From Streptomyces microflavus (GTDB taxonomy: Bacteria > Actinomycetota > Actinomycetes > Streptomycetales > Streptomycetaceae), in contig NZ_BMUG01000008.1 of assembly GCF_014650075.1 (NCBI RefSeq), forward strand, positions 124,001 through 188,000: a stretch of DNA of 64,000 bases, read 5' to 3'. Position numbers and translations under genes: made by a program. The notes beneath the pieces are model-generated. The model saw nothing but the letters and a program-made list of their open reading frames with translations, was not told where the DNA came from and did no database searches. This document shows, in pieces, positions 45,903-55,117 of this stretch; position 1 is the stretch's first letter, and each line of letters opens with the position of its first letter.

Positions 45903-48900
45903 ACCGATCGCGATCGTGGCTGCAGACTGCAGGCTTCCGGGCGCTGGCCGTTTGAAGGATTTCTACGGGAACAACCGTCGCGGAGTCTGCTCGATCAGGG
46001 AGGCCGACGAGGCTTTCTGGGACGGGTGCGAGGTCTACGACAAGGACGCCGGCGGCCACACGAACACCTCCTACACCAACCTCGGGGGGTTCCTCGACCC
46101 CTGGCAGCTGGACCCCAGCACGTTCCGCATCGCGCCCCGGGTGATCGAACGGATGGACCCGGTCCACACCCTGGGCATGGAGCTGGCGCACCGGATCATC
46201 AGCCGGGTCGAGGAGAGTGGCCCGTTACCCAGGGACGAGACGGCCGTGATCGTCGCCAACGTGGCGGGCGGTTCCACAAGCCGGGTCAACGCGAACATGA
46301 AGGTGCAGACCGAGCGGTGGGCGGCCGCGGTGCGCCGCAGTGAGCCCGGCCTGGCAGATGTGCTCGACGAGGTTCAGAAGAGGGAGCGCGAGCGGTACGC
46401 CGACAAACGTGAGGACCTCGCCCTCAATGGCGAGTCCGGCACGATCGGCGGACGTATCGCCAACTACTTTGACCTCCGCGGCACCCACTACGGCATCGAC
46501 GCGGCGTGTGGCAGCTCGCTGGCGGCCGTGCACTCCGCTTGCATGGGGCTGCACCAAGGTGAGTTCGATGCCGTGCTGGTGGCTGCCGTCGGGATCCTGA
46601 CCCCGGACATCTTCGTCGTGAACAGCGCTGCGCGGACCGTTTCCCGGGATGGAGCCTTCCCCTTCGGTTCCGCCGCCAACGGCTTGGTGCCGGGCGAGGG
46701 CGGCGTGGGGATGCTGCTGATGCGGCTGGCGGATGCCCGGCGGGAGGGCAGACCAGTACTCGGTGTGATCCGCAGCATCGGTCACAGCACCAACGGCCGT
46801 ACCACCTCGACCTGGGCTCCCAGCGCCGAGGCAGAGGAACGCGCCATCCGCGGCGCGTTCGACGGCATGCCCTTCGGCATGGAGGACATCGACTACGTAG
46901 AGGCCCATGGGACCTCGACCCTGGCTGGTGACGGAGCCGAGCTCGCGGCGATGACGCGCACGTACGGCGCGATACCACGCTCGCGCCCGCTGCCCTTCGG
47001 CTCCGCCAAGAGCCTGGTCGGCCACACAGTCGAGAGCGCCGGCCTCGTCGGGATCCTGCGCGGGCTCTTCCTGTTCGAATCCGGCCGACTGCCCCCGACG
47101 GTGAACGTGGACGAGCTGCGACTGGAGGCCGCCGAGGCAGCCGATCGGCTCCGGCTCCAGCGCTCGACGGAGCCCCTCACCCGGGTGCCGGGCCGGCCGT
47201 GGCGGATCGGCGTAAGCGCCTTCGGGTACGGGGGCATCAACTACCACCTGGTGCTCGAACAGCCCGAGGGCCAAGGCGCCGCGTTGCCGCGGATCAACTC
47301 CGCACGGCGCCCCGAGCGGGTGCCAATCGCCATCACGGCAGTGGAGGCGGTCCAGCCCGACGCCGCAGACGCGGACACGTTCTGGCGCAATCTCCGGGCG
47401 GGGCTCGCCAGCAGCAGAAACCTGCGGATGCGGGTGCCCAGCCTCGAACTGGACCTGGAAGACGCCGGTCTGAAACGCCAAGCCGACCATCTGCGGAACG
47501 CAGCGCTCACCGACGTGCCGCACACAGTGGACAACGCCCGGTTCCGCATCCTGCCCAAGCAGGTGCCCGACCTGACCGACGAGTATCTCGTTCTGCTGTC
47601 GTGTGCCGCCAACCTCTCCACCGCGGTGGAGCGCGCAATGGCATCGGTCGACCCCACCCGCGCCGGCTGCATTGTTGGACAACTTCCTGATTCGGACCGT
47701 GAGTTCGAACTTATGCAGTCCCTGCGCTTCATGCCGTGGCTGCGCCGGCTGCGCAGCCTTGCCCGCGCCCGCGGCATCGAAGCCCCTTGGGCGACGCTGC
47801 GCGATGATCTGTGGAATGACCCCGCCCTCGACCTGCACGCGGTGAACCAGGACACCTCAGTCGCCGGATTTGGTTCGACCCTGGCCTCCTCACTGGCCAG
47901 CTCCTTCGATCTGAGGGGCAAGAGCTACGCGGTGCGTGCCGCCTGTGCCACCGGCCTCGCGGCACTATCGCTGTCCGTACAGGAACTGCGCCAGCGCACC
48001 CTGGACTTCGTACTGTGCGGTGCCGTCGGCATGGGCGTGGGCTTGGTAAACCACTCGGCCCTCGCTTCGATCCGGGCCCTCAGCGGGACCGGCGCGGGCC
48101 GCCCGTACGACGACCAAGGCGACGGATTCATCATGGGCGGCGGCGCCGGCCTGCTGTGCCTCAAGCGGCTGGCGGACGCCGAACGCGATGGAGACCCGAT
48201 CCTCGCTGTCGTGCGCGAGGTTCGTGGCGGCAGCGACGGCAAGGGGCGCAGCCTGCTCGCCCCCAACGCTGCGGGACGCCGGTTCGCGATGGAGCGCACC
48301 TACCGCACGGCCGGTCTGGACCCCGCCAGCGTCAGTTACGTCGAGGGCCATGGCGCCGCGACGGCGCTCGGGGACCAGTCCGAGGTCGAAGCCCTCTCAG
48401 ACGCCCTCGCCAACAAGGAGACCGTCTTCCTCGGAAGCGTGAAGGGCAATGTTGGTCACCAGAAGGCCGCCGCGGGTATGACCTCGGTGATCAAGACGGT
48501 CCTCTGCCTCCACAAGAGTGAACTCGTTCCCACACCCGGCTTCGAGAAACCGCACGGTGCGCTTGAGCTGGAACGCCGCCGCTTTCAGGTGCTGACCGAG
48601 GCCAGGCCCTGGCCGGCACCGCGCGACGGGGCCCCGCGCCGTGCCGCTGTGAACGCCTTCGGCCTTGGAGGCATCAACTACCACGCCGTACTGGAAGAGC
48701 ACGTGCCGACCCAGTCCGGGCAGCGACGGGCCGACCGGGCCACGGTGCGGGAGGTGGGACCCGCGCACACCGTCGGTGTCTGGACAGCGGCTGGCTCCGC
48801 CGAGATGCTCCGGGCGCTCGCCGCCTTCGCCGAACACGGCGAGGCTCCGCCACTTCCAGCCCCGAGCCATACGCACCGGGTCGCGATCGACGCGGGCACC

Positions 48901-50070
48901 GGCCCGGAGGCGGACCAGGTGCTACGTGAGCGAGTTCACCGGTACCTGGCCACTGGCCCCGAAGCGCTGACACCCGGGCAGTGGGACAGCATGGGTGTGT
49001 TCACCGGCCGCATGGATACGTCCCCCGGCCGGGTCTGCCGTCTCTATCCCGGCCAGGGCAGCCAGTACGCGGGAATGCTGCGGGAAGCCGCCCCGGCGGT
49101 GGACGGCACAGAGGGCAGGGTTCGCGCGGCGGCCGAGGTCCTCGCCGCGCAGGTGCCCGGACTGTTGGATGCGTTCTGGCGCTCGGAACCTCGGGCGAGC
49201 GAACAGTGGCTGTCGCGGACCGAGAACTGCCAGGTCGCCACCCTGGTGGCGAGTACCGTGCTCGGTGACTGGCTCAATGCCCTTGGCGTGCCGGCCGACT
49301 TCCACCTGGGCCACAGCTTCGGCGAGGTCTCCGCGCTGACGGCCGCCGGAGCCCTTTCCTTCGAGGACGCACTGCGCACCGCCCACCGGCGCGGCATCAT
49401 CGCCGGCCAGGCGCGAGGCGGCCCGCCGCAGAGCATGGCTGTGCTCTTCACCTCCGCCGCGGAGGGGGCACGGCTAATCGGGGACGACGAGGCCGATGTC
49501 GTGATCGCCAACTGGAACAGCCGACGACAGATCGTCCTAGCCGGACGGGCCGCTGCGGTCACCCGCGTCCTCGGACGGGCCACCGATGAGCAGATCGAGG
49601 GCCGTACTCTGCCTATCGAGTGCGCCTTCCACTCACCGCTGCTGCGGGAAGCCGTTCCGGAGTACCGGGAGTTCCTCGGCTCGGTCCCACTCACAGCGCC
49701 GTCCGCCCCGGTCTACGAGACGCGCACCTCACGCCCGTACCCGAAGGACGCGGAGCCCGACCGGATCCGGCAAAGTCTGGCCGACCAGTACGTGCTCCCC
49801 GTCTACTACGAGACCATGATCCGCGACGCCTACGACCGTGGCGCGCGCGTCTTCGTGGAGGCGGGCCCCAAGCGGGCCTTGTCCTCGCTTGTCACGGACA
49901 ACCTCGGCGTGACCGCCGAGGGCATCCGGACCGTGCACCTACTTCATCCCAAGGGCGGCGAGCTGTCCCAACTGCGGCGTGCGTCCGCACAGTTGTGGGC
50001 CATCGGCATGACCGACGTTGCCCCGTGCCACGCCGTGACCACGAGGGAGGTCGCAACATGCTCGGCCTGA
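45892..50070 (+). CDS. Iterative PKS/fatty-acid synthase subunit with KS-KS-AT domains
   Basis: 1392 residues from the ATG at 45892 (GGGAG 8 bases upstream). KS1 spans about 1-445 with Cys206 (DAACGSSLA), His339 (EAHGTST) and His378 (LVGHTVES). KS2, about 460-945, starts with a degenerate N-terminal segment yet keeps Cys685 (RAACATGLA), His820 (EGHGAAT) and His856 (VGHQKAA), so it is not an obvious chain-length factor. AT, about 1035-1370, has YPGQGSQYAGM, Ser1142 in GHSFGEVSAL and CAFHSPLL, of malonyl type. There is no ACP, KR or TE inside. The KS-KS/CLF-AT order recalls HglC of heterocyst glycolipid synthases and parts of PfaC. It should build the chain on the ACP encoded at 44278-45045. 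Confidence 0.92.
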   Translation: MQFEPIAIVAADCRLPGAGRLKDFYGNNRRGVCSIREADEAFWDGCEVYDKDAGGHTNTSYTNLGGFLDPWQLDPSTFRIAPRVIERMDPVHTLGMELAHRIISRVEESGPLPRDETAVIVANVAGGSTSRVNANMKVQTERWAAAVRRSEPGLADVLDEVQKRERERYADKREDLALNGESGTIGGRIANYFDLRGTHYGIDAACGSSLAAVHSACMGLHQGEFDAVLVAAVGILTPDIFVVNSAARTVSRDGAFPFGSAANGLVPGEGGVGMLLMRLADARREGRPVLGVIRSIGHSTNGRTTSTWAPSAEAEERAIRGAFDGMPFGMEDIDYVEAHGTSTLAGDGAELAAMTRTYGAIPRSRPLPFGSAKSLVGHTVESAGLVGILRGLFLFESGRLPPTVNVDELRLEAAEAADRLRLQRSTEPLTRVPGRPWRIGVSAFGYGGINYHLVLEQPEGQGAALPRINSARRPERVPIAITAVEAVQPDAADADTFWRNLRAGLASSRNLRMRVPSLELDLEDAGLKRQADHLRNAALTDVPHTVDNARFRILPKQVPDLTDEYLVLLSCAANLSTAVERAMASVDPTRAGCIVGQLPDSDREFELMQSLRFMPWLRRLRSLARARGIEAPWATLRDDLWNDPALDLHAVNQDTSVAGFGSTLASSLASSFDLRGKSYAVRAACATGLAALSLSVQELRQRTLDFVLCGAVGMGVGLVNHSALASIRALSGTGAGRPYDDQGDGFIMGGGAGLLCLKRLADAERDGDPILAVVREVRGGSDGKGRSLLAPNAAGRRFAMERTYRTAGLDPASVSYVEGHGAATALGDQSEVEALSDALANKETVFLGSVKGNVGHQKAAAGMTSVIKTVLCLHKSELVPTPGFEKPHGALELERRRFQVLTEARPWPAPRDGAPRRAAVNAFGLGGINYHAVLEEHVPTQSGQRRADRATVREVGPAHTVGVWTAAGSAEMLRALAAFAEHGEAPPLPAPSHTHRVAIDAGTGPEADQVLRERVHRYLATGPEALTPGQWDSMGVFTGRMDTSPGRVCRLYPGQGSQYAGMLREAAPAVDGTEGRVRAAAEVLAAQVPGLLDAFWRSEPRASEQWLSRTENCQVATLVASTVLGDWLNALGVPADFHLGHSFGEVSALTAAGALSFEDALRTAHRRGIIAGQARGGPPQSMAVLFTSAAEGARLIGDDEADVVIANWNSRRQIVLAGRAAAVTRVLGRATDEQIEGRTLPIECAFHSPLLREAVPEYREFLGSVPLTAPSAPVYETRTSRPYPKDAEPDRIRQSLADQYVLPVYYETMIRDAYDRGARVFVEAGPKRALSSLVTDNLGVTAEGIRTVHLLHPKGGELSQLRRASAQLWAIGMTDVAPCHAVTTREVATCSA

Positions 50071-52550
50071 TCCCCATCGCCACGCCAGTCGAATTACGAC
50101 AGGCACGCCACGCCCTGACGGGCCGGCGGGTGCTCGTGCTTTCGGACGGCGAAAGCCTCGCCGCCGAGACGCTGGACCGGCTCGCCTCGGCGGGGGCCGA
50201 GGCTGAGGCCGTGACAGTGCGTGAGACGGTACGCGCGGACGCCTCTGGCTACTGCGGTCGGCTTCTCGGCGCGGAGGAGCTGGCCGGACGCCTCGCCTCC
50301 GGACCGCTGCCGGACTGGGTGTTCTTTCTGCCCGGGTACACCGCTCGGGCCCGCCCCGAGCAGAGGTTCCGCCCGGAGGAAGGTCTTTACACGCACGGGG
50401 TGACACGGACCCTGTTCCACACCTTGTCTCAGGTCGGGCGGCGCTGGCTGGAGCGTGGATCCGGCGGGTTCGCCGTGGTCACCCGCGCGGACGGCAGGTT
50501 CGGGCTTTCCGGCGCACGCTCTGGGGACGCACTTGCCGGGCTGCTGTACGGCGCGGTCCGCGCTCTGCACGTCGAGATCCCAGTGATCCGTACGGTCGTG
50601 CTGGACATCGGTGCCTCGGTGTCCGCCGGGACCGCCGCCGACCGGCTGCTGGACCTCGCTTCGGATGGTTCGCACGGTCACATAGAGCTGGGGCTGGCCG
50701 GATCTCGTTCGTACACCACCACGCTCGTCACCGCCTACGAGCAGCCTTCGGACGTGCCGGGGGCGGACGGGCGCCTGCCGCTGGAGCGGGGGGACACCGT
50801 GCTGGCCACCGGAGGCGGGCGGGGGGTCACGGCCAGGGTCGTGCGGATGATGGCCGAAGAGGTGCCGTGCCGTTATGTGCTGCTCGGAACCACCGACCTG
50901 GTCGATGTGAAGGCAGCCCTCGGGGTCGGCGACCGCGATCAGCTCCTGCACATGTCTCCGGAGGAACTTGCCGGGCACAAGCAGCGGCAGTTCGCGGCGA
51001 TGCGTCGCGACGACCCGGCCCTGCTGCCGCCCGCCTTCGAACGCCACTGGGCGCGGATCGCCAACTCTTTGGAGATCCTGCAGACCGTTACGCACCTGCG
51101 GGATCTGGGCGCTCGCGCTGAGTACCGGTGCCTGGATGTCACGGACGGTCGTGTCACGCGCCGCTTCGCGGAGGAGGTAGTCAGGGCCGGCGGTCCGGTC
51201 CAGGCTCTGCTGCATGGCGCAGGTGTGGAGACGAGCAAGCCGCTGTGCGGGAAGACCCGGGAGTCGTGGGAGCGGACCATCGCGGTCAAGACCGGCGGCC
51301 TGTACAACCTGAGCCCGGTGCTGGGCGACGCAACCCGCTTGATCATGCTATTCGGCTCGGCGGCCGGGACGTACGGCAACCCGGGGCAGATCGACTACGC
51401 GGGAGCCAGTGAGTTCCTCAGTACCGCGGCCCACCGCCTGGCGGCAGATTTCCCCCTTGCCAGGGTGCGGTCGGTGGCCTGGCCCGCCTGGGCGGAGGTA
51501 GGGATGGCGATGCGGCCGTCCTCCCGGGCCGCCCTGGAGCGCCGAGACATCCCATTCATGAAGGTGTCCGAGGGCCTGGCCTGGGCTGGAGCGCTGCTGC
51601 GCAGCCCGAGTCGGATTCCGACGTGCCTCACCCTGGGCTACCGCGACATGCCCGAGGAGACCATGGCCACCCGCGCCACGGCACCCTGGAACTCCGCCCG
51701 GGCGACCAGGGGGCGGCTGGTGGACCTGTGCTACGAGACCGGCCCGGACCGCTGGGAGACCCGGTGGACGTACCAGCCGGAGCTGGATGGAGCCCTTGGC
51801 GACCATCGTGTCGACGGAAACATCCGTGTCCCTATAGCGTTTTTCGCCGAACTGGTGTGCCAGGCTGCGGCCGCCTGCCTGGATGAGCCCGGCGGGTTCA
51901 CGCTCCGCGACCTGCGGGTGCATCAGCCGCTCACACTGGCGCCCGACCGACCCAGGGAATTGCGGGCCACACTGGTCCGGCGGCAGGACGGCAGCCTGCG
52001 CGTGAGCGTGGAGAGCTCGCCGGTGCGCCCCGACCACGGCTGGATCCCCGTCACCCTCCAGCATGCGAGCGCCGAGGTGCGCCCGCTGTCGGGGCAGCAA
52101 ACCGTGCCCCGGATCGAGACCGTATTCCCGCACTCGGAATCGGTGCCCGTAGCGGGTGTCGCGGAGCAGTTCGCCGCCCAGGGCATCGAGTACGGACCGG
52201 CCTTCCGCGAGATCAACTCTTGTCGGCGCGAGCGGGACAGCGCACTCCACTTGGTGCATCTACGCGCCGGTGCCGGCTGGCCCGCGGACCTCCGCGGGCC
52301 GTCCTTCTTCGACGTTGGCCTGCTCGATCTCGCCCTCCAGACGCTGGTATTCCACCCGGGTTCCCGCGCAGGCGGCTTGCCCACGGCCGTGGACGAACTG
52401 ATCGTCCACACGGCACTGGGCGACTGTTGCTCCGAGGGCTGGGCCGTCGTCGATGCCGGGGACGAACAGCTGAACGTGACCCTGGCCGATCCTGCAGGCC
52501 ATGTCATGGCGGAGATCCGCAACCTCGAACTCACCGGGCGCGAATCATAG
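50058..52550 (+). CDS. PKS subunit with ketoreductase and dehydratase domains
   Basis: 830 residues from the ATG at 50058 (GGGAGG upstream), overlapping the KS gene by 13 bases. Residues about 1-235 form the structural half of a PUFA-type KR. The catalytic half begins at LATGGGRGVTARV (about 249) and has the KR Ser (MLFGSAAGTYGNPGQ) and Tyr (IDYAGASEFL). The C-terminal half is a double-hotdog DH: His583 in DHRVDGNIRVP fits HxxxGxxxxP, and Asp757 lies in VGLLDLALQTL. Together with KS-KS-AT this gives a KR-DH partner like HglD or the C-terminal part of PfaA. It would reduce and dehydrate each beta-keto intermediate. Confidence 0.9.
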   Translation: MLGLIPIATPVELRQARHALTGRRVLVLSDGESLAAETLDRLASAGAEAEAVTVRETVRADASGYCGRLLGAEELAGRLASGPLPDWVFFLPGYTARARPEQRFRPEEGLYTHGVTRTLFHTLSQVGRRWLERGSGGFAVVTRADGRFGLSGARSGDALAGLLYGAVRALHVEIPVIRTVVLDIGASVSAGTAADRLLDLASDGSHGHIELGLAGSRSYTTTLVTAYEQPSDVPGADGRLPLERGDTVLATGGGRGVTARVVRMMAEEVPCRYVLLGTTDLVDVKAALGVGDRDQLLHMSPEELAGHKQRQFAAMRRDDPALLPPAFERHWARIANSLEILQTVTHLRDLGARAEYRCLDVTDGRVTRRFAEEVVRAGGPVQALLHGAGVETSKPLCGKTRESWERTIAVKTGGLYNLSPVLGDATRLIMLFGSAAGTYGNPGQIDYAGASEFLSTAAHRLAADFPLARVRSVAWPAWAEVGMAMRPSSRAALERRDIPFMKVSEGLAWAGALLRSPSRIPTCLTLGYRDMPEETMATRATAPWNSARATRGRLVDLCYETGPDRWETRWTYQPELDGALGDHRVDGNIRVPIAFFAELVCQAAAACLDEPGGFTLRDLRVHQPLTLAPDRPRELRATLVRRQDGSLRVSVESSPVRPDHGWIPVTLQHASAEVRPLSGQQTVPRIETVFPHSESVPVAGVAEQFAAQGIEYGPAFREINSCRRERDSALHLVHLRAGAGWPADLRGPSFFDVGLLDLALQTLVFHPGSRAGGLPTAVDELIVHTALGDCCSEGWAVVDAGDEQLNVTLADPAGHVMAEIRNLELTGRES

Positions 52551-52568
52551 GTCAACAAGGAAGGCAAC

Positions 52569-54110
52569 GTGAAGAATTTCCTCGTGGTCGGCGTCGGTCC
52601 TCACGCGCGCCGTAACCATCTACCCACGCTGTCGGCCGGCCGGGCGGCAGGCTTGGTCGGAACCGTGATCGGTGTCGATCTCCCCCACGCCGCCGATGAC
52701 ATCGCAGCCTTCAACGCAGCCGCAGGCGGACGACGGTTACCCGTCACCTTCATCTCTCCCTTCGATCCCACCTGCCGCACCCTGCCCGCCGCGGTACGTG
52801 ACACGCTCGACGCGCTCGTACGCGAGCACGCCATCGACGCGGTGGTGGTCTCCACTGAACCAGCCTTCCACATGGTCTACACGCACTGGGCACTCGACCG
52901 CGGTCTGAGCGTGCTGCTCGACAAGCCGCTTAGCGTGCATGTCAACTGCTCCGTCGACCCCTTCCGGGCAGAAGCGATTCTCACCGACTTCGACGAGGTT
53001 CTCCGCCGCTACGAGTCCGTGCGCCGAGTGCACCCCGAGGTCCTGGTCGCGGTGCAGTGCCAGCGTCGACACCACCCAGCCTTCCTGCGCATGCGGAAGC
53101 TGATCGCCGAGATCGCGGACGAGACCAACTGCCCGGTGACATCAGTGCAGTCCTTCCACAGTGACGGTCAGTGGCGGATGCCGAATGAGCTCATAGACAT
53201 CTCCTACCACTCCTTCGACCAGGGCTACGGCAAGTGCGCTCACTCGGGCTACCACTTTTTCGACATCGTTCCCTGGCTGCTACGAGCGGGCGAGACTCCA
53301 GGGAAGGAACTGGACAGTGTCGAGGTACACGCCAACTTCAGCCGACCCAGCGACTTTCTCGCTCAGCTCGATCTGAACGATTACGCGCGGCTCTTCCCTG
53401 AGTTCGAGGCGGGCAACCCATACACGCAGAATCAACTACTCACGGCTACTGAGTCGTTCGGGGAGGTCGATGCGTTCGTCTCCATGGTCTTCAAGAGCGG
53501 AGGCCGGACCATGACTCTCGGCAGCATCAACCTCGTGCACAACGGCTTCTCGCAGCGCGGACACTTCACCCCGGCCCGCGCCAATCTCTACAAGGGCAAC
53601 GGCCGCGTCCGGCACGAGAGCCACACCATCCAGCAGGGGCCCTTCCAGGCCATCCACTTTCACTCGCTGCAGACGCTAGGCGGGGACACCCATGACGGGG
53701 ACGCCTACGGCATCGGCAGTCAGGGACACGTCGAGGTGCATGTCTTTCGGAACAGTGGCTTCAACTCGCGCTGGAAGAAGTACGAGACGCTCGACTACGA
53801 CGCGCTCACCACCATGTCGGCGTCCGGCCTTGAGGAACCTACCCAGTCTTCCTCCAGGCGCCGTGCTATGGAGGAGTTCCTGGAGTACGTCAACGGCCGG
53901 CGCAGCCGCGAGGAGATGTCCTCGGAACTTGTCGACCATCGGAGGGGTTCGACCCTCATGGCGGGGGCCTACCTGTCGGCTGCTCAGCAGTGGGTTGACG
54001 GCCCGGCGGTGGCCCAACTGGATTTCCGGCCACAGGACGACGGAGCCACGCGGCCCACGCCCCACCGGGGCGGCGGGAGCGCACCTGACCTGATGGATGT
54101 TTCGCTGTGA
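52569..54110 (+). CDS. Gfo/Idh/MocA-family oxidoreductase, extended form
   Basis: 513 residues, GTG start after AAGGAAGG. Rossmann start FLVVGVGPHARRNHLPTL, VVVSTEPAFHMVYTHWALD and the DKPLS motif (about 118, EKP in relatives). The substrate half contains SYHSFDQGYGKCAHSGYHFFD, with His and Tyr placed as in sugar dehydrogenases. At 513 residues it is about 150 longer than the typical 330-370-residue members; extra segments lie between 180 and 300. Likely oxidises a hydroxyl of a sugar, inositol or sugar nucleotide to a ketone, preparing amination or epimerisation. Overlaps the next gene by four bases. Confidence 0.8.
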   Translation: MKNFLVVGVGPHARRNHLPTLSAGRAAGLVGTVIGVDLPHAADDIAAFNAAAGGRRLPVTFISPFDPTCRTLPAAVRDTLDALVREHAIDAVVVSTEPAFHMVYTHWALDRGLSVLLDKPLSVHVNCSVDPFRAEAILTDFDEVLRRYESVRRVHPEVLVAVQCQRRHHPAFLRMRKLIAEIADETNCPVTSVQSFHSDGQWRMPNELIDISYHSFDQGYGKCAHSGYHFFDIVPWLLRAGETPGKELDSVEVHANFSRPSDFLAQLDLNDYARLFPEFEAGNPYTQNQLLTATESFGEVDAFVSMVFKSGGRTMTLGSINLVHNGFSQRGHFTPARANLYKGNGRVRHESHTIQQGPFQAIHFHSLQTLGGDTHDGDAYGIGSQGHVEVHVFRNSGFNSRWKKYETLDYDALTTMSASGLEEPTQSSSRRRAMEEFLEYVNGRRSREEMSSELVDHRRGSTLMAGAYLSAAQQWVDGPAVAQLDFRPQDDGATRPTPHRGGGSAPDLMDVSL

Positions 54111-55117
54111 CCGGGACCGCCGGACAGGATCCCGTCGAAGGCCTGCCGACCCCCGTCGACCTCCTGGGCGACGCGTTGCCCGAAGTGGTCGCCGACTGCC
54201 GGGCACACGTGGGCCCGGTCACCGGTATCAGCCGGCTTACGGGCGGCAATGTTAGCCACGTGTTTCGTGTGGAGGGGACGCGTGGCAGTGTCATTCTGAA
54301 GGTGCGTACGGCAGTGTTCGCCCGTATTCCGTCACTGCGTACGGACCCCGCGTTCATCGCAGACGAACGGCGGGCCCTCGATGTTTACGGGGCGCTGGTG
54401 CCCTCGACGTTTCCGCGCGTCCTGGCGTTCCGCCCGCAGGACCACGCAATGGTCATGACCGATGTCTTCCCGGACAGGCGTACGTACGAAGACCGCCTTC
54501 ACGAGCGCCCTGCCACGGTGGACGAACTCCTCTGCTTGGGTGCGACCGTGCGGCGGATCCACCAGGCTACCAAGGATGTACAGGTCGCCATCCGGTCCCA
54601 GGGCGACCTCTGGTTCCGTGATCACACCTTTGACTACTGCCTTCGCGGCAGCGGACATCCCGCCCTGGATCGGGTTTGCGAGGAGCTCCGGGCTCAGGCG
54701 CCGCAGCAGCTTGTGCTCGGAGACCTGGCGCCGAAGAACCTCAGCCTGGCTGACGGCCGGGTCACCTTGTGCGATCTCGACAATGTGCACCGCAGTCGAC
54801 CGCTCTTCGATGTCGGCTACCTGCTGGCTCATCTTCTGATCCACCACGTGCCCCGGCCAAGCTTCCTGCCCGTTCTGGCTCCCACGCTGCTCGATGCGTA
54901 TTACGCCGACCGCCCGCCCGGGATGCGTGAAGGGACGCTGCTGGCGGCGGTAGCCGCAGGGGTGGTCCTGTACCGGCTGGATAACCCGATGGTTCCTTAT
55001 GCCCTGAGGATCTCCGCCGAGCAGCGGGGACGGCTCCGGGAGGCAATGGTTTGTCTGCTGGACCGAGGCACCTTCGCTCCGGAAGAACTGGCCGTCACAG
55101 TGGCGGGCGCCGTATGA
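54107..55117 (+). CDS. Aminoglycoside-phosphotransferase-fold kinase
   Basis: 336 residues, GTG start in GTGA overlap. N-terminal lobe with glycine-rich loop (ISRLTGGNVSHVFRVEG) and lysine in SVILKVRT. Catalytic loop VLGDLAPKNLSL has Asp and Asn but Leu in place of the usual His of HGD; metal-binding LCDLDNVHRSRPLFDVGYLL follows. The pattern is closest to APH/methylthioribose-kinase-like small-molecule kinases. It may phosphorylate a sugar or amino alcohol in the pathway, or act in self-resistance; the sequence does not decide. Confidence 0.8.
   Translation: MTGTAGQDPVEGLPTPVDLLGDALPEVVADCRAHVGPVTGISRLTGGNVSHVFRVEGTRGSVILKVRTAVFARIPSLRTDPAFIADERRALDVYGALVPSTFPRVLAFRPQDHAMVMTDVFPDRRTYEDRLHERPATVDELLCLGATVRRIHQATKDVQVAIRSQGDLWFRDHTFDYCLRGSGHPALDRVCEELRAQAPQQLVLGDLAPKNLSLADGRVTLCDLDNVHRSRPLFDVGYLLAHLLIHHVPRPSFLPVLAPTLLDAYYADRPPGMREGTLLAAVAAGVVLYRLDNPMVPYALRISAEQRGRLREAMVCLLDRGTFAPEELAVTVAGAV

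Noticed and set aside
46225..47838. 537-codon minus-strand frame inside the KS-KS-AT gene
   Set aside because: Shadow of the KS1/KS2 coding region.
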